A DNA stretch of 64,000 bases from Arthrobacter ipis (GCF_014694315.1 NZ_JAAOXD010000003.1:1-64000), one strand, 5' to 3'; numbered from the stretch's first letter, positions 25,119-33,270 are shown. A program made the numbers and translations. Notes: generated by a model from the sequence alone, not told the origin.

Positions 25119-26243
25119 CTACAGCGGGGGCAGGAGGTCGCGCGCCTCGCCGGAATCGATGCCGGTGGCTTCCAGCAGGTCCACCATGAGCGGACGGAAC
25201 AGCATCACCACGGTCTCGCCCTCGAGCTTCTGCACCTTCAGCATCCTCGGATGCAGCCGCCCGGCGATCTCGCCCAGGTCCTGCCGCGCGCTGCGCAGGT
25301 GGGCATGGCGGGCGCCCTCCTGCACTTCAGCGAGGCCGAGCGAGAGCTCATCCACGGCCGCCCCTGTCTCCAGCAACACCTCGGCGATGTTCTCCGTGGC
25401 TTCGTCGGACAGCGCGGCGTGGTTGATGGAACTGGTGAGCCGCCGCGCGAAGACACGGCTGTTGCGCAGGGCAAGGTCGATGTACTCGAGCGATTGCTCC
25501 AGCCGGTCCAGCTCATCCCGGTGGCGCCGGTGGGCGGGCGCCAGCGTGGCCACCTCGCCGGATGCCCGCAGCGAGTGCCGCATGGCGTCCACCAGCGGCT
25601 GGCTGTTCCGGCCCCGGACCAGGGCATGCCAGGCCCGGGTGGAGTCGCTCTCAACCAGTGCCGCAGCGCATTCCCGCAGCACTTCCGCGAGTTCATGGAG
25701 CAGCTTCTGGACGTCCTTGCGCGGTTCCCGGCGGGGATCCTTGGGCGCCAGGATGGTGACCAGCAGCGCGACCACACCGCCCACCACGGCGTCGATGCTG
25801 CGGGTGAAGGGGCCGCCGGCAGGCGCCGGCAGCAGCACCACCAGCAGCGACTGCAGCGCCAGCTGGGTAGTGAAGATGTTGCCGCTGTCCAGGAAGCGGG
25901 CCAACAGGATGGAGGTCAAAAGCACGACGGCGGCCTGCCAGATCCCGGCCCCGAGCCAGTGGAGCAGCATGTCGCCCACGGCGATGCCAATGGTGCAGCC
26001 CAGGCCCACCTCCATCACCCTCCGCATGCGCAGATCGCGGGAGAAACCGAGGGCGATCAGGGCGGACGTGGCGGCGAACAGCGGGCCGGTATGGCCCAAG
26101 ACGTACTCGGCGAATGCGTAGGCTCCCACGGCGCCAAAGGTCATCTGGATACCGGGGACCAGCGAATTCCGGCTCCGGACCATTCCAGTCCTGATCCGGC
26201 CGCGAAGGAAACGTCTGCTGGCGGAGAGTCCGGTCTGGGGCAT
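25119..26243 (-). CDS. FUSC-type / aromatic acid exporter family membrane protein
   Basis: 374 aa with about five to six N-terminal transmembrane helices (residues 25-165) and a long, mostly helical cytoplasmic C-terminal half. The arrangement matches half-size FUSC/ArAE proteins linked to efflux of aromatic acids. No substrate can be assigned. A TAGACT hexamer at 26255-26250 lies exactly six bases before the ATG, and no ribosome binding site is evident, so the transcript is probably leaderless. Confidence 0.75.
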   Translation of the reverse strand: MPQTGLSASRRFLRGRIRTGMVRSRNSLVPGIQMTFGAVGAYAFAEYVLGHTGPLFAATSALIALGFSRDLRMRRVMEVGLGCTIGIAVGDMLLHWLGAGIWQAAVVLLTSILLARFLDSGNIFTTQLALQSLLVVLLPAPAGGPFTRSIDAVVGGVVALLVTILAPKDPRREPRKDVQKLLHELAEVLRECAAALVESDSTRAWHALVRGRNSQPLVDAMRHSLRASGEVATLAPAHRRHRDELDRLEQSLEYIDLALRNSRVFARRLTSSINHAALSDEATENIAEVLLETGAAVDELSLGLAEVQEGARHAHLRSARQDLGEIAGRLHPRMLKVQKLEGETVVMLFRPLMVDLLEATGIDSGEARDLLPPL

Positions 26244-26334
26244 GGCTTCAGTCTATGGCGGGAGATGGCACGGACCGGGAACCAACGGACCGGTTACAAG
26301 CCCGGGTGACCCGCCCCGGAACCGCGAAAGAAAA

Positions 26335-26364
26335 GGCCGCCGTCGCTATGCGGCGACGGCGGCC
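26335..26364 (-). terminator. Strong rho-independent terminator (minus strand)
   Basis: GGCCGCCGTCGC (26335-26346) and its exact complement at 26353-26364 enclose a short loop, and on the minus strand the stem is followed by TTTTCTTTC. It sits 20 bp past the aldehyde dehydrogenase stop, so it was probably that gene's own terminator before the fusion. Confidence 0.85.
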
Positions 26365-26384
26365 ATTACGTTCGGGTGGTTGGG

Positions 26385-26505
26385 TTAGCCGTTGATGACC
26401 TGGGGGATGCCGAGGTGTTTGAGGCCTTCGACGCCGAATTCGAGGCCGTAGCCGGATTGTTTGGCCCCGCCGAAGGGGACGCGGGGGTCCACGGCGCCGT
26501 GTTGC
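26385..26505 (-). pseudogene. Remnant of aldehyde dehydrogenase, last ~39 codons only
   Basis: Read on the minus strand this segment encodes HGAVDPRVPFGGAKQSGYG, then a FGVEGLKHLG block and a stop. This is the characteristic C-terminus of NAD(P)-dependent aldehyde dehydrogenases (PFGGxKxSGxGxE). No start, catalytic cysteine or upstream ALDH sequence is present; the sequence switches to the NlpC/P60-type linker at about 26500. It is a gene fragment left by deletion. Confidence 0.85.
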
Positions 26506-27653
26506 CGGGGCCGCAGGCGCGGGCGATGCCTGTGAAGGAGCGGCCTGGGCCGGCGTCCGGGACGGCGCGGAAGCGGACTGCTCCGCGGAGGCCGCACTCG
26601 CCCTGCCTGCAGCCGCAGCGTTCGCCGCCGGTGCCTGGTCTGCATCCGCAGCATTCGCCGCTGCTGCCTGGTCTGCGGCCGCCTGGGCCGCGGCGGCACG
26701 TTCAGCTGCCGCAGTTACGGCGGCGAGGAGGGCCTGCTGGCGCTGGCGTTCCAGGCCATCCACGCGGGCGGACTCAAGCGCCGCCGTCGTGTTCCGCAGC
26801 GAGGCAAGCTGCCCCACGAGGACAGTCCGCTGCGCCTTCGCGTCCGCCACCGCCTTCACCTGGGCCGCATTGGCCTGATCGGCCTGTGCCTTGAGCGTCT
26901 CGGCGGTCTTCGCGGCGTCGTCTGCAGCGCGGCGGGCATCGGCGGCAGCAGCGGTGAGGGATTCGGCGGCTGCTGCAGTGGTTTCTGCTGCGGAGAAGGC
27001 CCTGCTCCGGCCGTCTGTGAGCGCCTGCAGCGTTGCCGCCTTGGCGAGGACGTCGCCCGAACCCGTAACCAGCCCGCTCAGCTCCGGATTGAGGCCACCG
27101 TTCCGGTACAGGTCCCCGGCCAACTGGCCCACGGCCTTGCGGCTCTTGGACTGTTCCTTGTCCGCGGCAGCAGCCCTGGCCGTGGCCACCGCGGCCGCGT
27201 CCGCCCTCGTGTTCAGCTCCACGAGGGCGTTGCTGTAGGCGTTGTTGGCTTCGAGCGTGCGTTCGAACGTGGCTTCCTGGGCCGTGGCGGCGTCGGCCAG
27301 GATGCCCTCAATGTCGGCAACCTTTGCCGCCGTCGCACTTTCACTGGACTTGGCGGCAGCGATGTCCGCGGGGGAGGGGATATCCCGCGACGCCGGAACC
27401 GTCAGGGCTGTTGCCCCGAAGACCGATGTTGGTGGGCTGACCGCGACCGCCCGGTCAGCGGTCGCAGGTGCCGCGAGGGTTCCAAAGAGGACGACGGCGG
27501 TGCATAGGACTGCCGCTGTGCGGCCGGGGCCGGTCAAACTCATTCATAACCTCGCAAGTCAGGGCGGGGCGAACGAGTCGGGAGGCAGCACGGAAGTGCT
27601 CCTCTGAAGATGCCCAGCCCTCTGAGGTTAGGGCCCGGATTGCCACATTGGCA

Positions 27654-27690
27654 ACACTGGTCACATCAATAACATAAACAACACCAGTGT
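27654..27690. promoter_or_regulatory. Inverted repeat in the promoter of the truncated cell-wall gene
   Basis: ACACTGGT (27654-27661) and ACCAGTGT (27683-27690) are perfectly complementary and flank an AT-rich 21-bp spacer. The spacer is the likely promoter of the minus-strand gene starting at 27543. An operator role is inferred from this layout. Confidence 0.4.
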
Positions 27691-27765
27691 CATTTGGGTG
27701 GAGATGCGGGGGCGTGTCGCGTCGCCGTCACCCGCGGCAGTAACCAACAGGACCAGGAAACGCCG

Positions 27766-28686
27766 TCAGGCGTGCTGAGGCGATTCGTGCTCGTAGTGGC
27801 TGGCCGGTTCCAGTTGGAAGGTGCAGTGCTCGGTGTCGAAATGCGAGCCCAGGCAGGTGGTGAGTTTGTCCAGGGCCTGGTCCGCGCCCTTCGCGCTCAG
27901 CACGTCGTCCTCCACCACCACGTGGGCGGAAAACACCGGCACGCCGGATGTGATGGTCCAGATGTGGATGTCATGGACGGCGACCACGCCCGCCACCGAG
28001 AGGATGTGTTCGCGGATCATGCTGACTTCCACGCCTTTCGGAGTGGCCTCCAGCAGGACATCGACCACGTCGCGGAGCAGGTGCCAGGCCCTCGGAAGGA
28101 TCATCAGCGCGATGATCACGGAGGCGATGGTGTCCGCCGCGAGATAGCCGGTGAACTTTATGACCAGCGCCGCGGCGATCACGGCGAACGAGCCGAGGAG
28201 ATCGCCCAGCACCTCCAGATAAGCGCCGCGGACGTTAAGGCTTTCCTGCTGGGCCCTGCGCAGGATCAGGAGCGAGACGAGGTTGGCGGCCGCACCGAGG
28301 ATGGCGGCGTACAGCATGATGTCGGTGTGCACCTCGGGTGCGGAGCCAATGCGGCGGATGGCTTCGGTAAAGATGACAGCCGCTACCACCACCAGGATCA
28401 GGGCGTTGGCGAGGGCGGCCAGGACTTCCGCGCGTTGGTAGCCGTAGGTCCGCAGATCGCTGGCCGGCAGTGCTGCGATCCATGCTGCCATCAAGGCGAT
28501 GAAGACGCCGGCCGAGTCAGAAAGCATGTGGCCCGCATCGGCCAGCAGGGCAAGCGAGCCGGAGAGCAGGGAACCGACCAGTTGGATGAGCATCACGGAG
28601 AGAGTGATGGCCAGAACCGCGATCAGCCTGCTGCGGTGCCTGCCCGTTGCCGTGAGGCCGTGGGCATGGTTGTGGTCGTGTCCCAT
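27766..28686 (-). CDS. Cation diffusion facilitator (Zn/Co/Cd efflux)
   Basis: A proton-coupled divalent metal exporter. 306 aa: a His-rich N-terminus (GHDHNHAHG), six transmembrane helices, metal-site residues in ADAGHMLSDS (helix II) and EVLGDLLGS (helix V), and a cytoplasmic C-terminal domain with VHDIHIW. The ATG at 28686 gives the family N-terminus; a longer frame upstream would run into the preceding gene. The upstream zincin gene ends only 10 bp away, so the two are likely cotranscribed. Confidence 0.9.
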   Translation of the reverse strand: MGHDHNHAHGLTATGRHRSRLIAVLAITLSVMLIQLVGSLLSGSLALLADAGHMLSDSAGVFIALMAAWIAALPASDLRTYGYQRAEVLAALANALILVVVAAVIFTEAIRRIGSAPEVHTDIMLYAAILGAAANLVSLLILRRAQQESLNVRGAYLEVLGDLLGSFAVIAAALVIKFTGYLAADTIASVIIALMILPRAWHLLRDVVDVLLEATPKGVEVSMIREHILSVAGVVAVHDIHIWTITSGVPVFSAHVVVEDDVLSAKGADQALDKLTTCLGSHFDTEHCTFQLEPASHYEHESPQHA

Positions 28687-28696
28687 GCCTACAAGG

Positions 28697-29125
28697 CTAG
28701 TCCCACCCGAGTTCGTGAAGCCGCTGGTCGTCGATTCCGAAGTGGTGCGCAATCTCGTGGATCACCGTCACCGCCACCTCCTCCACCACGTCCTCGCGCG
28801 AGGAGCAGATGTCCAGGATGGGCTGGCGGTAGATGGTGATGCGGTCCGGAAGCGATCCGGCATCCCACCAGGAGTCACGCTCGGTCAGCGGGACGCCCTC
28901 GTAGAGCCCCAGTAGCACCGTGTCCGGGTCCTCGCCGGGCTGCGGGACGTAGTCGTCGTCGATGAACACCGCCACGTTGTCCATGGCCCGCGCCACCTCG
29001 GCCGGAAGCTGGTCCAAGGCGTCGCTGACGGCCGCTTCGAAGTCGGCCTCGGACATGTCGAAACCCGGAGAGTCGCCGGCTCCGTCCGGCACGATCGGGA
29101 GGCCGGGCGGCAGGTTTGCGGGCAT
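28697..29125 (-). CDS. Minimal zincin-type metallopeptidase family protein
   Basis: 142 aa with the HEIAHHFGIDD zinc-binding signature (HExxHxxGxxD) near the C-terminus, the mark of the minimal zincin family (formerly DUF1025). The N-terminal half has a conserved helix (FEAAVSDALDQLP). The substrate is unknown; the family lacks a demonstrated target. A TAAAGT hexamer at 29137-29132 lies six bases before the ATG at 29125, so the mRNA is probably leaderless. It precedes the metal exporter on the same strand. Confidence 0.88.
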   Translation of the reverse strand: MPANLPPGLPIVPDGAGDSPGFDMSEADFEAAVSDALDQLPAEVARAMDNVAVFIDDDYVPQPGEDPDTVLLGLYEGVPLTERDSWWDAGSLPDRITIYRQPILDICSSREDVVEEVAVTVIHEIAHHFGIDDQRLHELGWD

Positions 29126-29134
29126 ACCCAAACT

Positions 29135-30133
29135 TTAGCGGGATCTCCGCCGGGTCAGCCCCACACCGAGGAGGCAGATGGCGCCGCCGACGAGTCCCCA
29201 GACCGTCGGGATTTCGCTGAGCACCAGCCATGAGATCAGCACCGTGGTGCCCGGCACCAGGTAGGTGGTGGCAGCCAGCTTGCCGGCATCGATCAGCGAG
29301 AGGGCGTAGGCCCACGTGGTGAAGGCGATGGCGGTGGGAAAGATGCCCAGGTAGACCAGGCCAAGGGTGGCCGGCAGCGGCGCCGCCTGCAGTTCCTGCC
29401 CCAGCTGGCCGGCGAAGGGCAGGCAGCAGACCAGGCCCACCATGATCCCGAACCACGTGGCCTGACCGGCCGGAAACTTCCGCAGCACGGGCTTCTGGAT
29501 GATGACGCTGACCGCGGCGAGTGCAGCAGCGAGGAGGCAAAGCAGCACGCCTGCCACGTCCGCCGTCGACCGCGTCCCCGAACCCAACGCGATGACCGCG
29601 ACGCCGCCGAACGCCACCAGGCTGCCGATGATCAGCCAGCGCGGAAAGCCCTCCTTGAGGATGACGCCTGCCATCACCGCCACCAGGATGGGGTTCACGT
29701 TGATCAGCAGGGCGCTGGTTCCGGCGTCGAGCGAATGCTCCGCGGCGTTGAGTGCCACGTTGTACCCGCCGAACCACATGACGCCATAGGCGAGGATCGG
29801 CCACCACTCGCGGCCCCGCGGCAGCGCCCGCAGCTTGGGCAGCACCACCGCGCCGAGCACGACGGCGGCAATCGCCAACCGTCCCAGCGTCAGGGCTCCG
29901 GGGGAGAAGCTTGGGCCGACGGCGCGGATGCCCACGAAGGCGGAGGCCCAGAGCACCACCGTCACCACGACAGCGGCGACCCCCAGCGCGTTCATGGAGG
30001 GAGCGGGCTTCCAGAGAGCGGGTAATTCGTGAGCGGGTCCTTCGTGAGCGGATCCTTCCGGCGCCGATCCTTCAGGGGAAGGGCCGTCGGGGGAGTGGGG
30101 CTGGAGGGGGCTGGTGCCGGCGCTGGATGCCAT
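29135..30133 (-). CDS. EamA/DMT family transporter
   Basis: A drug/metabolite transporter of 332 aa with ten predicted helices in two EamA repeats. The N-terminus is unusual: residues 10-45 contain degenerate PEGSA/HEGPA repeats before the first helix. A TAGATT hexamer at 30145-30140 lies exactly six bases before the ATG, so the transcript is probably leaderless and the repeat-bearing N-terminus is real. The substrate is unknown; relatives export amino acids or metabolites. Confidence 0.85.
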   Translation of the reverse strand: MASSAGTSPLQPHSPDGPSPEGSAPEGSAHEGPAHELPALWKPAPSMNALGVAAVVVTVVLWASAFVGIRAVGPSFSPGALTLGRLAIAAVVLGAVVLPKLRALPRGREWWPILAYGVMWFGGYNVALNAAEHSLDAGTSALLINVNPILVAVMAGVILKEGFPRWLIIGSLVAFGGVAVIALGSGTRSTADVAGVLLCLLAAALAAVSVIIQKPVLRKFPAGQATWFGIMVGLVCCLPFAGQLGQELQAAPLPATLGLVYLGIFPTAIAFTTWAYALSLIDAGKLAATTYLVPGTTVLISWLVLSEIPTVWGLVGGAICLLGVGLTRRRSR

Positions 30134-30254
30134 GGTGCCAATCTAGCTCCGTTCCCCGCACGGTGGCTGGCGGAAATCGGCCATGTCTAGCCAAGAAACT
30201 GCCAATGTGGCGGCCTTCGATTTGCCTGCCGTTTGGGTGCGCTCCGGGCCGATT

Positions 30255-30283
30255 TTGGATATTCCGGGGAGAGGCTCTATAGT
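30255..30283 (+). promoter_or_regulatory. Promoter of the tRNA cluster
   Basis: TTGGAT (30255-30260) and TATAGT (30278-30283) with a 17-bp spacer form a good sigma-70-type promoter about 85 bp before tRNA-Glu. The 235-bp gap between the EamA gene and the tRNAs otherwise holds nothing recognisable. Confidence 0.65.
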
Positions 30284-30374
30284 TTTACAGGTCCAGTTCG
30301 GAGGAACGCGAAGGGACAAGAACGAAAGGCTTCGGCCCTTTATTTTTGCCCTTGTTCAACCAGATTGAGTCCAG

Positions 30375-30447
30375 GCCCCCATCGTCTAGCGGCCTAGGAC
30401 ACCGCCCTTTCACGGCGGCGGCACGGGTTCGAATCCCGTTGGGGGTA
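30375..30447 (+). tRNA. tRNA-Glu (anticodon TTC)
   Basis: A 73-nt cloverleaf. The anticodon stem CCGCC/GGCGG encloses CTTTCAC, with anticodon TTC. The T-arm has GGGTTCGAATCCC, and the acceptor stem GCCCCCA/TGGGGGT closes with a G-U first pair as in other actinobacterial tRNA-Glu. No CCA is encoded. Confidence 0.97.
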
Positions 30448-30541
30448 CGCAAGGAAGTGGTCAAGGCAGGCAAAAAAGTCTGGTAGGCTGGAGTCCTTGA
30501 AAAAACGCGGTAGTGATACTGCGGAAAGCAAGAAATAGCAA

Positions 30542-30615
30542 GGCCCTGTAGCGCAGTTGGTTAGCGCGCCGCCCTGTCACGGCGGAGGTCGCGGGTTCAA
30601 GTCCCGTCAGGGTCG
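30542..30615 (+). tRNA. tRNA-Asp (anticodon GTC)
   Basis: A 74-nt cloverleaf with acceptor stem GGCCCTG/CAGGGTC, anticodon loop CTGTCAC (GTC) in a CCGCC/GGCGG stem, T-arm GGGTTCAAGTCCC, and discriminator G73 as expected for tRNA-Asp. No CCA is encoded. Confidence 0.97.
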
Positions 30616-30663
30616 CTTTGTTTGCCGGAAGAGATTCCGGCATTCATGGTGACATGTCACCTA

Positions 30664-30736
30664 GGCTCTGTAGCTCAGTTGGTAGAGCGTTCGACTGAAA
30701 ATCGAAAGGTCACCGGATCGACGCCGGTCGGAGCCA
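30664..30736 (+). tRNA. tRNA-Phe (anticodon GAA)
   Basis: A 73-nt cloverleaf with acceptor GGCTCTG/CGGAGCC, anticodon loop CTGAAAA (GAA) in a TCGA/TCGA stem, T-arm CCGGATCGACGCCGG and discriminator A73. It is the last of three tRNAs on this strand and is followed by a strong terminator. Confidence 0.97.
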
Positions 30737-30766
30737 CGTTTCGGCAAGCTCAACGCAAGCAGCTTA

Positions 30767-30798
30767 AACCCCGCTGTTCCATTAGGAACAGCGGGGTT
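30767..30798 (+). terminator. Terminator of the tRNA cluster
   Basis: AACCCCGCTGTTCC (30767-30780) and its exact complement (30785-30798) form a 14-bp stem with a four-base loop, followed by a T-run. A textbook rho-independent terminator. Confidence 0.93.
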
Positions 30799-30822
30799 TT
30801 TTCGTTCCCAGGGGGTCTGCTG

Positions 30823-30857
30823 TCCTTGCTCCTTGCTCCTTGCTCCTTGCTCCTTGC
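30823..30857 (+). repeat. Five tandem copies of the heptamer TCCTTGC
   Basis: TCCTTGC is repeated five times without interruption and runs directly into the 32-bp array that follows. Such arrays change length by slippage. The region is not convincingly coding. Confidence 0.95.
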
Positions 30858-30997
30858 TCCTGCGGCTTTTCTGGTAACGCTTCCTCAGGTCCTGCGGTCT
30901 TTCTGGTAACGCGTCCTCAGGTCCTGCAACCTTTCCGGCTACGCGTCCTCAGGTCCTGCGGCCTTTCCGGCCACGCGTCCTCAGGTCCTGCAAAAGG
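30858..30997 (+). repeat. Minisatellite: four 32-bp tandem repeats plus a partial fifth
   Basis: Units at 30858-30889, 30890-30921, 30922-30953 and 30954-30985 share the frame TCCTGCGG..TTTC.GG..ACGCGTCCTCAGG, with a truncated unit to about 30997. Units diverge at a few positions. The period of 32 is not a multiple of three, which argues against coding. The first bases of the unit (TCCTGC) resemble the preceding heptamer, so the two arrays may share an origin. Confidence 0.93.
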
Positions 30998-31319
30998 TGC
31001 GGAGGTGTGCCCTCCGGGTGCGCCACTGCACCCCACCGACTGTCACACGCCCGGCGTCTGGGGAGCGGCAGGGAAGCCGGCATATCAGCCCGGTCCCCAT
31101 CGAAGATCCATGCCTGGCTCACTGGGCGCCAGCCGTTGTGGGGCACTTTGGGGGCTTCGGCGTCGTACATCACGAAGACGGCCGGCGCGTCCCGTCTCAA
31201 TATGCCCCGTTTTGGTCGGCCGGACCCGTGCTGGCGATGTGAGCAACGCCATTGATGACGCAAATATGAAGACAAGTTTGATTGCGGCGCTGAAGTGGGG
31301 CACGCGCGCGCTAACGAGA
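30998..31319. other. Gene-free stretch, possibly decayed coding DNA
   Basis: No convincing gene is visible. On the minus strand, 31076-31220 in one frame reads like ordinary protein (VFVMYDAEAPKVPHNGW, then AWIFDGDR), but it has no recognisable start, stop or family and loses character on both sides. It may be a remnant of a lost gene. The direction opposite to the levansucrase and the adjoining repeats fit a rearranged junction. Low certainty. Confidence 0.35.
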
Positions 31320-31333
31320 TGTAAGCGCTTGCA
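31320..31333. promoter_or_regulatory. LacI-type operator upstream of levansucrase
   Basis: TGTAAGCGCTTGCA is a near-perfect palindrome with the central CG of LacI/GalR-family operators. A copy differing at one base lies at 38240-38253 between the alpha-glucosidase and sugar ABC genes. The LacI regulator encoded at 41913 is the obvious candidate for both sites. Confidence 0.75.
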
Positions 31334-31386
31334 CCCTTTGCGGGCCCGGCCAAGGATGATGACCGAAAGCCGTGTTGAACTCGGCT

Positions 31387-31398
31387 GACAACGTTGTC
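31387..31398. promoter_or_regulatory. Second LacI-type operator overlapping the levansucrase promoter
   Basis: GACAACGTTGTC is a perfect 12-bp palindrome with central CG, followed at once by TAGCGT, a possible -10 element. Its half-site differs from that of the operator at 31320, suggesting a second LacI-family regulator. The likely transcript would have a leader of roughly 190 nt before the ATG. Confidence 0.65.
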
Positions 31399-31591
31399 TA
31401 GCGTGGAGTGTGGGCCGCGAAATGTATGACATTTCCGATCGCCCACCGCGGGGTCCCACCCAAACCCCGCTTCTCCCTCGACACAACGGCGTCCTCGATG
31501 ACGCATGCCGTGTCACCGAGGGTCTCCGGAGTGCGGGGACAAGGGCAGCTGCCCGTCTTCCACGAACGTAACTCCGCGAGAAGAGCAAAAC

Positions 31592-33187
31592 ATGCACAAG
31601 CACCCCAACACCCCCCGGATGCTGCGGTGGCGCCCCGCCGCCGCAGCTCTGGTGGCAACTGTCGCCGCCACGGCGTTCCTCGCCGTGCCCTCGGCGCAGG
31701 CAAACGAGCCGTCGGATCCGCCGGCGAGCACTCAGATGCCGGCCCCGACTCCGGGCTTCCCCCTGCCGACGCCGCACACCCAGACGGCACACGATCCGGC
31801 GTCGGACTTCACCTCAAAGTGGACCCGTGCGGATGCCAAGCAGATCATGGCGCAGAGCGATTCCAAGGTTAAGCCGGGGCAGAACTCCATGAGCCCCGAC
31901 GTCACCATGCCGGAGATCCCCGAGGACTTCCCTGCCATGAACGACGACGTGTGGGTCTGGGACACCTGGTCGCTGACCGACGAGAACGCGAACCAGATCA
32001 GCTACAAGGGTTACGACGTGATCTTCTCGCTGGTCGCTGACCGGCACGCAGGCTACGGTTTCGACCAGCGCCACTGGAACGCACGCATCGGCTACTTCTT
32101 CCGCAAGACCAACGCCGACCCGGCCAAGGACAAGTGGAACTACGGCGGACACCTGTTCCTGGACAACACGTCCATCGGCAACACCGAATGGTCTGGCTCC
32201 ACGCGCCTGATGCAGGGCAACCACGTGAACGTCTTCTACACGGCCACCACGTTCTACGACGTCAAGGAGCGCAACGCCGGAGGCGGCGGCATCGCCCCCG
32301 ACGCCGCCATCGCCAAGGCGCTCGGCAACATCCATGCGGACAAGAACGGCGTGACCTTCGACGGCTTCCAGCACACCAAGCTGCTCGAACCGGACGGAAA
32401 GATGTACCAGAACAAGGCGCAGAACCCGGGCTTCGCGTTCCGCGACCCGTACACCTTCGCTGACCCGGCACACCCCGGCAAGACCTTCATGGTGTTCGAA
32501 GGCAACACCGGCGGCAAGCGCGGCGACTACCGCTGCGAGAACGAGGACCTGGGCTACGCCAAGGGTGACCCCAACGCCGAGAACCTTTCCGAGGTCAACA
32601 GCAAGGGTGCCTACTACCAGACGGCCAACGTTGGCCTCGCCGTGGCTGAGAACAAGGATCTGACCAAGTGGCACTTCCTGCCGCCGATCCTCTCCGCCAA
32701 CTGCGTCAACGACCAGACCGAGCGTCCGCAGATCTTCATCCAGAATGAAGGCGGCAAGAACAAGTACTACCTGTTCACCATCAGCCACCAGTTCACCTAC
32801 GCTGCAGGCATGCGCGGACCCGACGGCGTCTACGGCTTCGTGGGCAACGGCGTCCGCTCCGACTACCAGCCGATGAACAACAGCGGCCTGGCCCTCGGCT
32901 CCCCGACCGACCTGAACCTGCCGTCCGAGTCCCCGGAAGCGCCGACGCCGAACCAGAACGGCCGACAGTTCCAGGCCTACTCGCACTACGTGCAGCCGGG
33001 CGGCCTGGTCCAGTCCTTCATCGACAACGTGAACGGCGTCCGCGGCGGCTCCCTGTCGCCCACCGTGAAGCTCAACTTCCGCGACGGCGTGTCCAAGGTT
33101 GACCGCAGCTTCGGCAAGAACGGCCTCGGCCCGTTCGGTTACCTGCCCACCAACGTCCACGTTGGCGGCAACGGCCTCTACAAGTAG
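31592..33187 (+). CDS. Secreted levansucrase (glycoside hydrolase family 68)
   Basis: Splits sucrose and transfers fructosyl units to make levan or fructo-oligosaccharides outside the cell. The 531-aa protein has a signal peptide ending near ANE (about residue 36) and the five-bladed GH68 fold. Catalytic residues: nucleophile Asp 124 in VWDTW, stabiliser Asp 285 in FRDPY, and acid/base Glu 377 in TERPQ; the EWSGSTRL block is present. The ATG follows GAGAAGAG. Two LacI-type operators upstream suggest sugar control. A terminator follows. Some family members make inulin-type or difructose anhydride products, so the exact product is uncertain. Confidence 0.93.
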   Translation: MHKHPNTPRMLRWRPAAAALVATVAATAFLAVPSAQANEPSDPPASTQMPAPTPGFPLPTPHTQTAHDPASDFTSKWTRADAKQIMAQSDSKVKPGQNSMSPDVTMPEIPEDFPAMNDDVWVWDTWSLTDENANQISYKGYDVIFSLVADRHAGYGFDQRHWNARIGYFFRKTNADPAKDKWNYGGHLFLDNTSIGNTEWSGSTRLMQGNHVNVFYTATTFYDVKERNAGGGGIAPDAAIAKALGNIHADKNGVTFDGFQHTKLLEPDGKMYQNKAQNPGFAFRDPYTFADPAHPGKTFMVFEGNTGGKRGDYRCENEDLGYAKGDPNAENLSEVNSKGAYYQTANVGLAVAENKDLTKWHFLPPILSANCVNDQTERPQIFIQNEGGKNKYYLFTISHQFTYAAGMRGPDGVYGFVGNGVRSDYQPMNNSGLALGSPTDLNLPSESPEAPTPNQNGRQFQAYSHYVQPGGLVQSFIDNVNGVRGGSLSPTVKLNFRDGVSKVDRSFGKNGLGPFGYLPTNVHVGGNGLYK

Positions 33188-33210
33188 CCGTCACTGTTGC
33201 AATAATCGGG

Positions 33211-33251
33211 AGGCGCCCGGACCTGGTGAGTGTTGCCGGGTCCGGGCGCCT
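33211..33251 (+). terminator. Terminator after levansucrase
   Basis: AGGCGCCCGGACC (33211-33223) pairs with its complement at 33239-33251 and is followed by TTTT. A strong rho-independent terminator. Confidence 0.88.
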
Positions 33252-33270
33252 TTTTGCTGCCCGTGAATAC

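Larger units (their letters stand above)
26248..27543 (-). pseudogene. Truncated NlpC/P60-type peptidoglycan hydrolase, chimeric C-terminus
   Basis: The open frame encodes 431 residues. Residues 1-30 are a signal peptide. Residues about 55-290 are an Ala/Glu/Gln-rich coiled coil typical of the N-terminal half of actinobacterial NlpC/P60 (RipA-like) cell-wall hydrolases, with the DLYRNGG block. A Ser/Ala/Pro linker follows to about residue 345. The expected C-terminal catalytic domain is absent. Instead the frame runs antisense-like through Arg/Pro-rich nonsense that overlaps, in another frame, the last 39 codons of an aldehyde dehydrogenase gene. A deletion or recombination near 26500 best explains this. 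The secreted coiled coil could still be made. Confidence 0.75.

Noticed and set aside
30285-30643. Short minus-strand frames over the tRNAs
   Set aside because: They are antisense tRNA translations (the familiar GIRTRAA-type sequence) and not genes.
30858-30997. CRISPR array
   Set aside because: The 32-bp units are directly adjacent with no spacers, and no cas genes are present.
30840-31388. Plus-strand frame through the tandem repeats
   Set aside because: The repeat period of 32 shifts frame each unit, so a conserved protein repeat is impossible.
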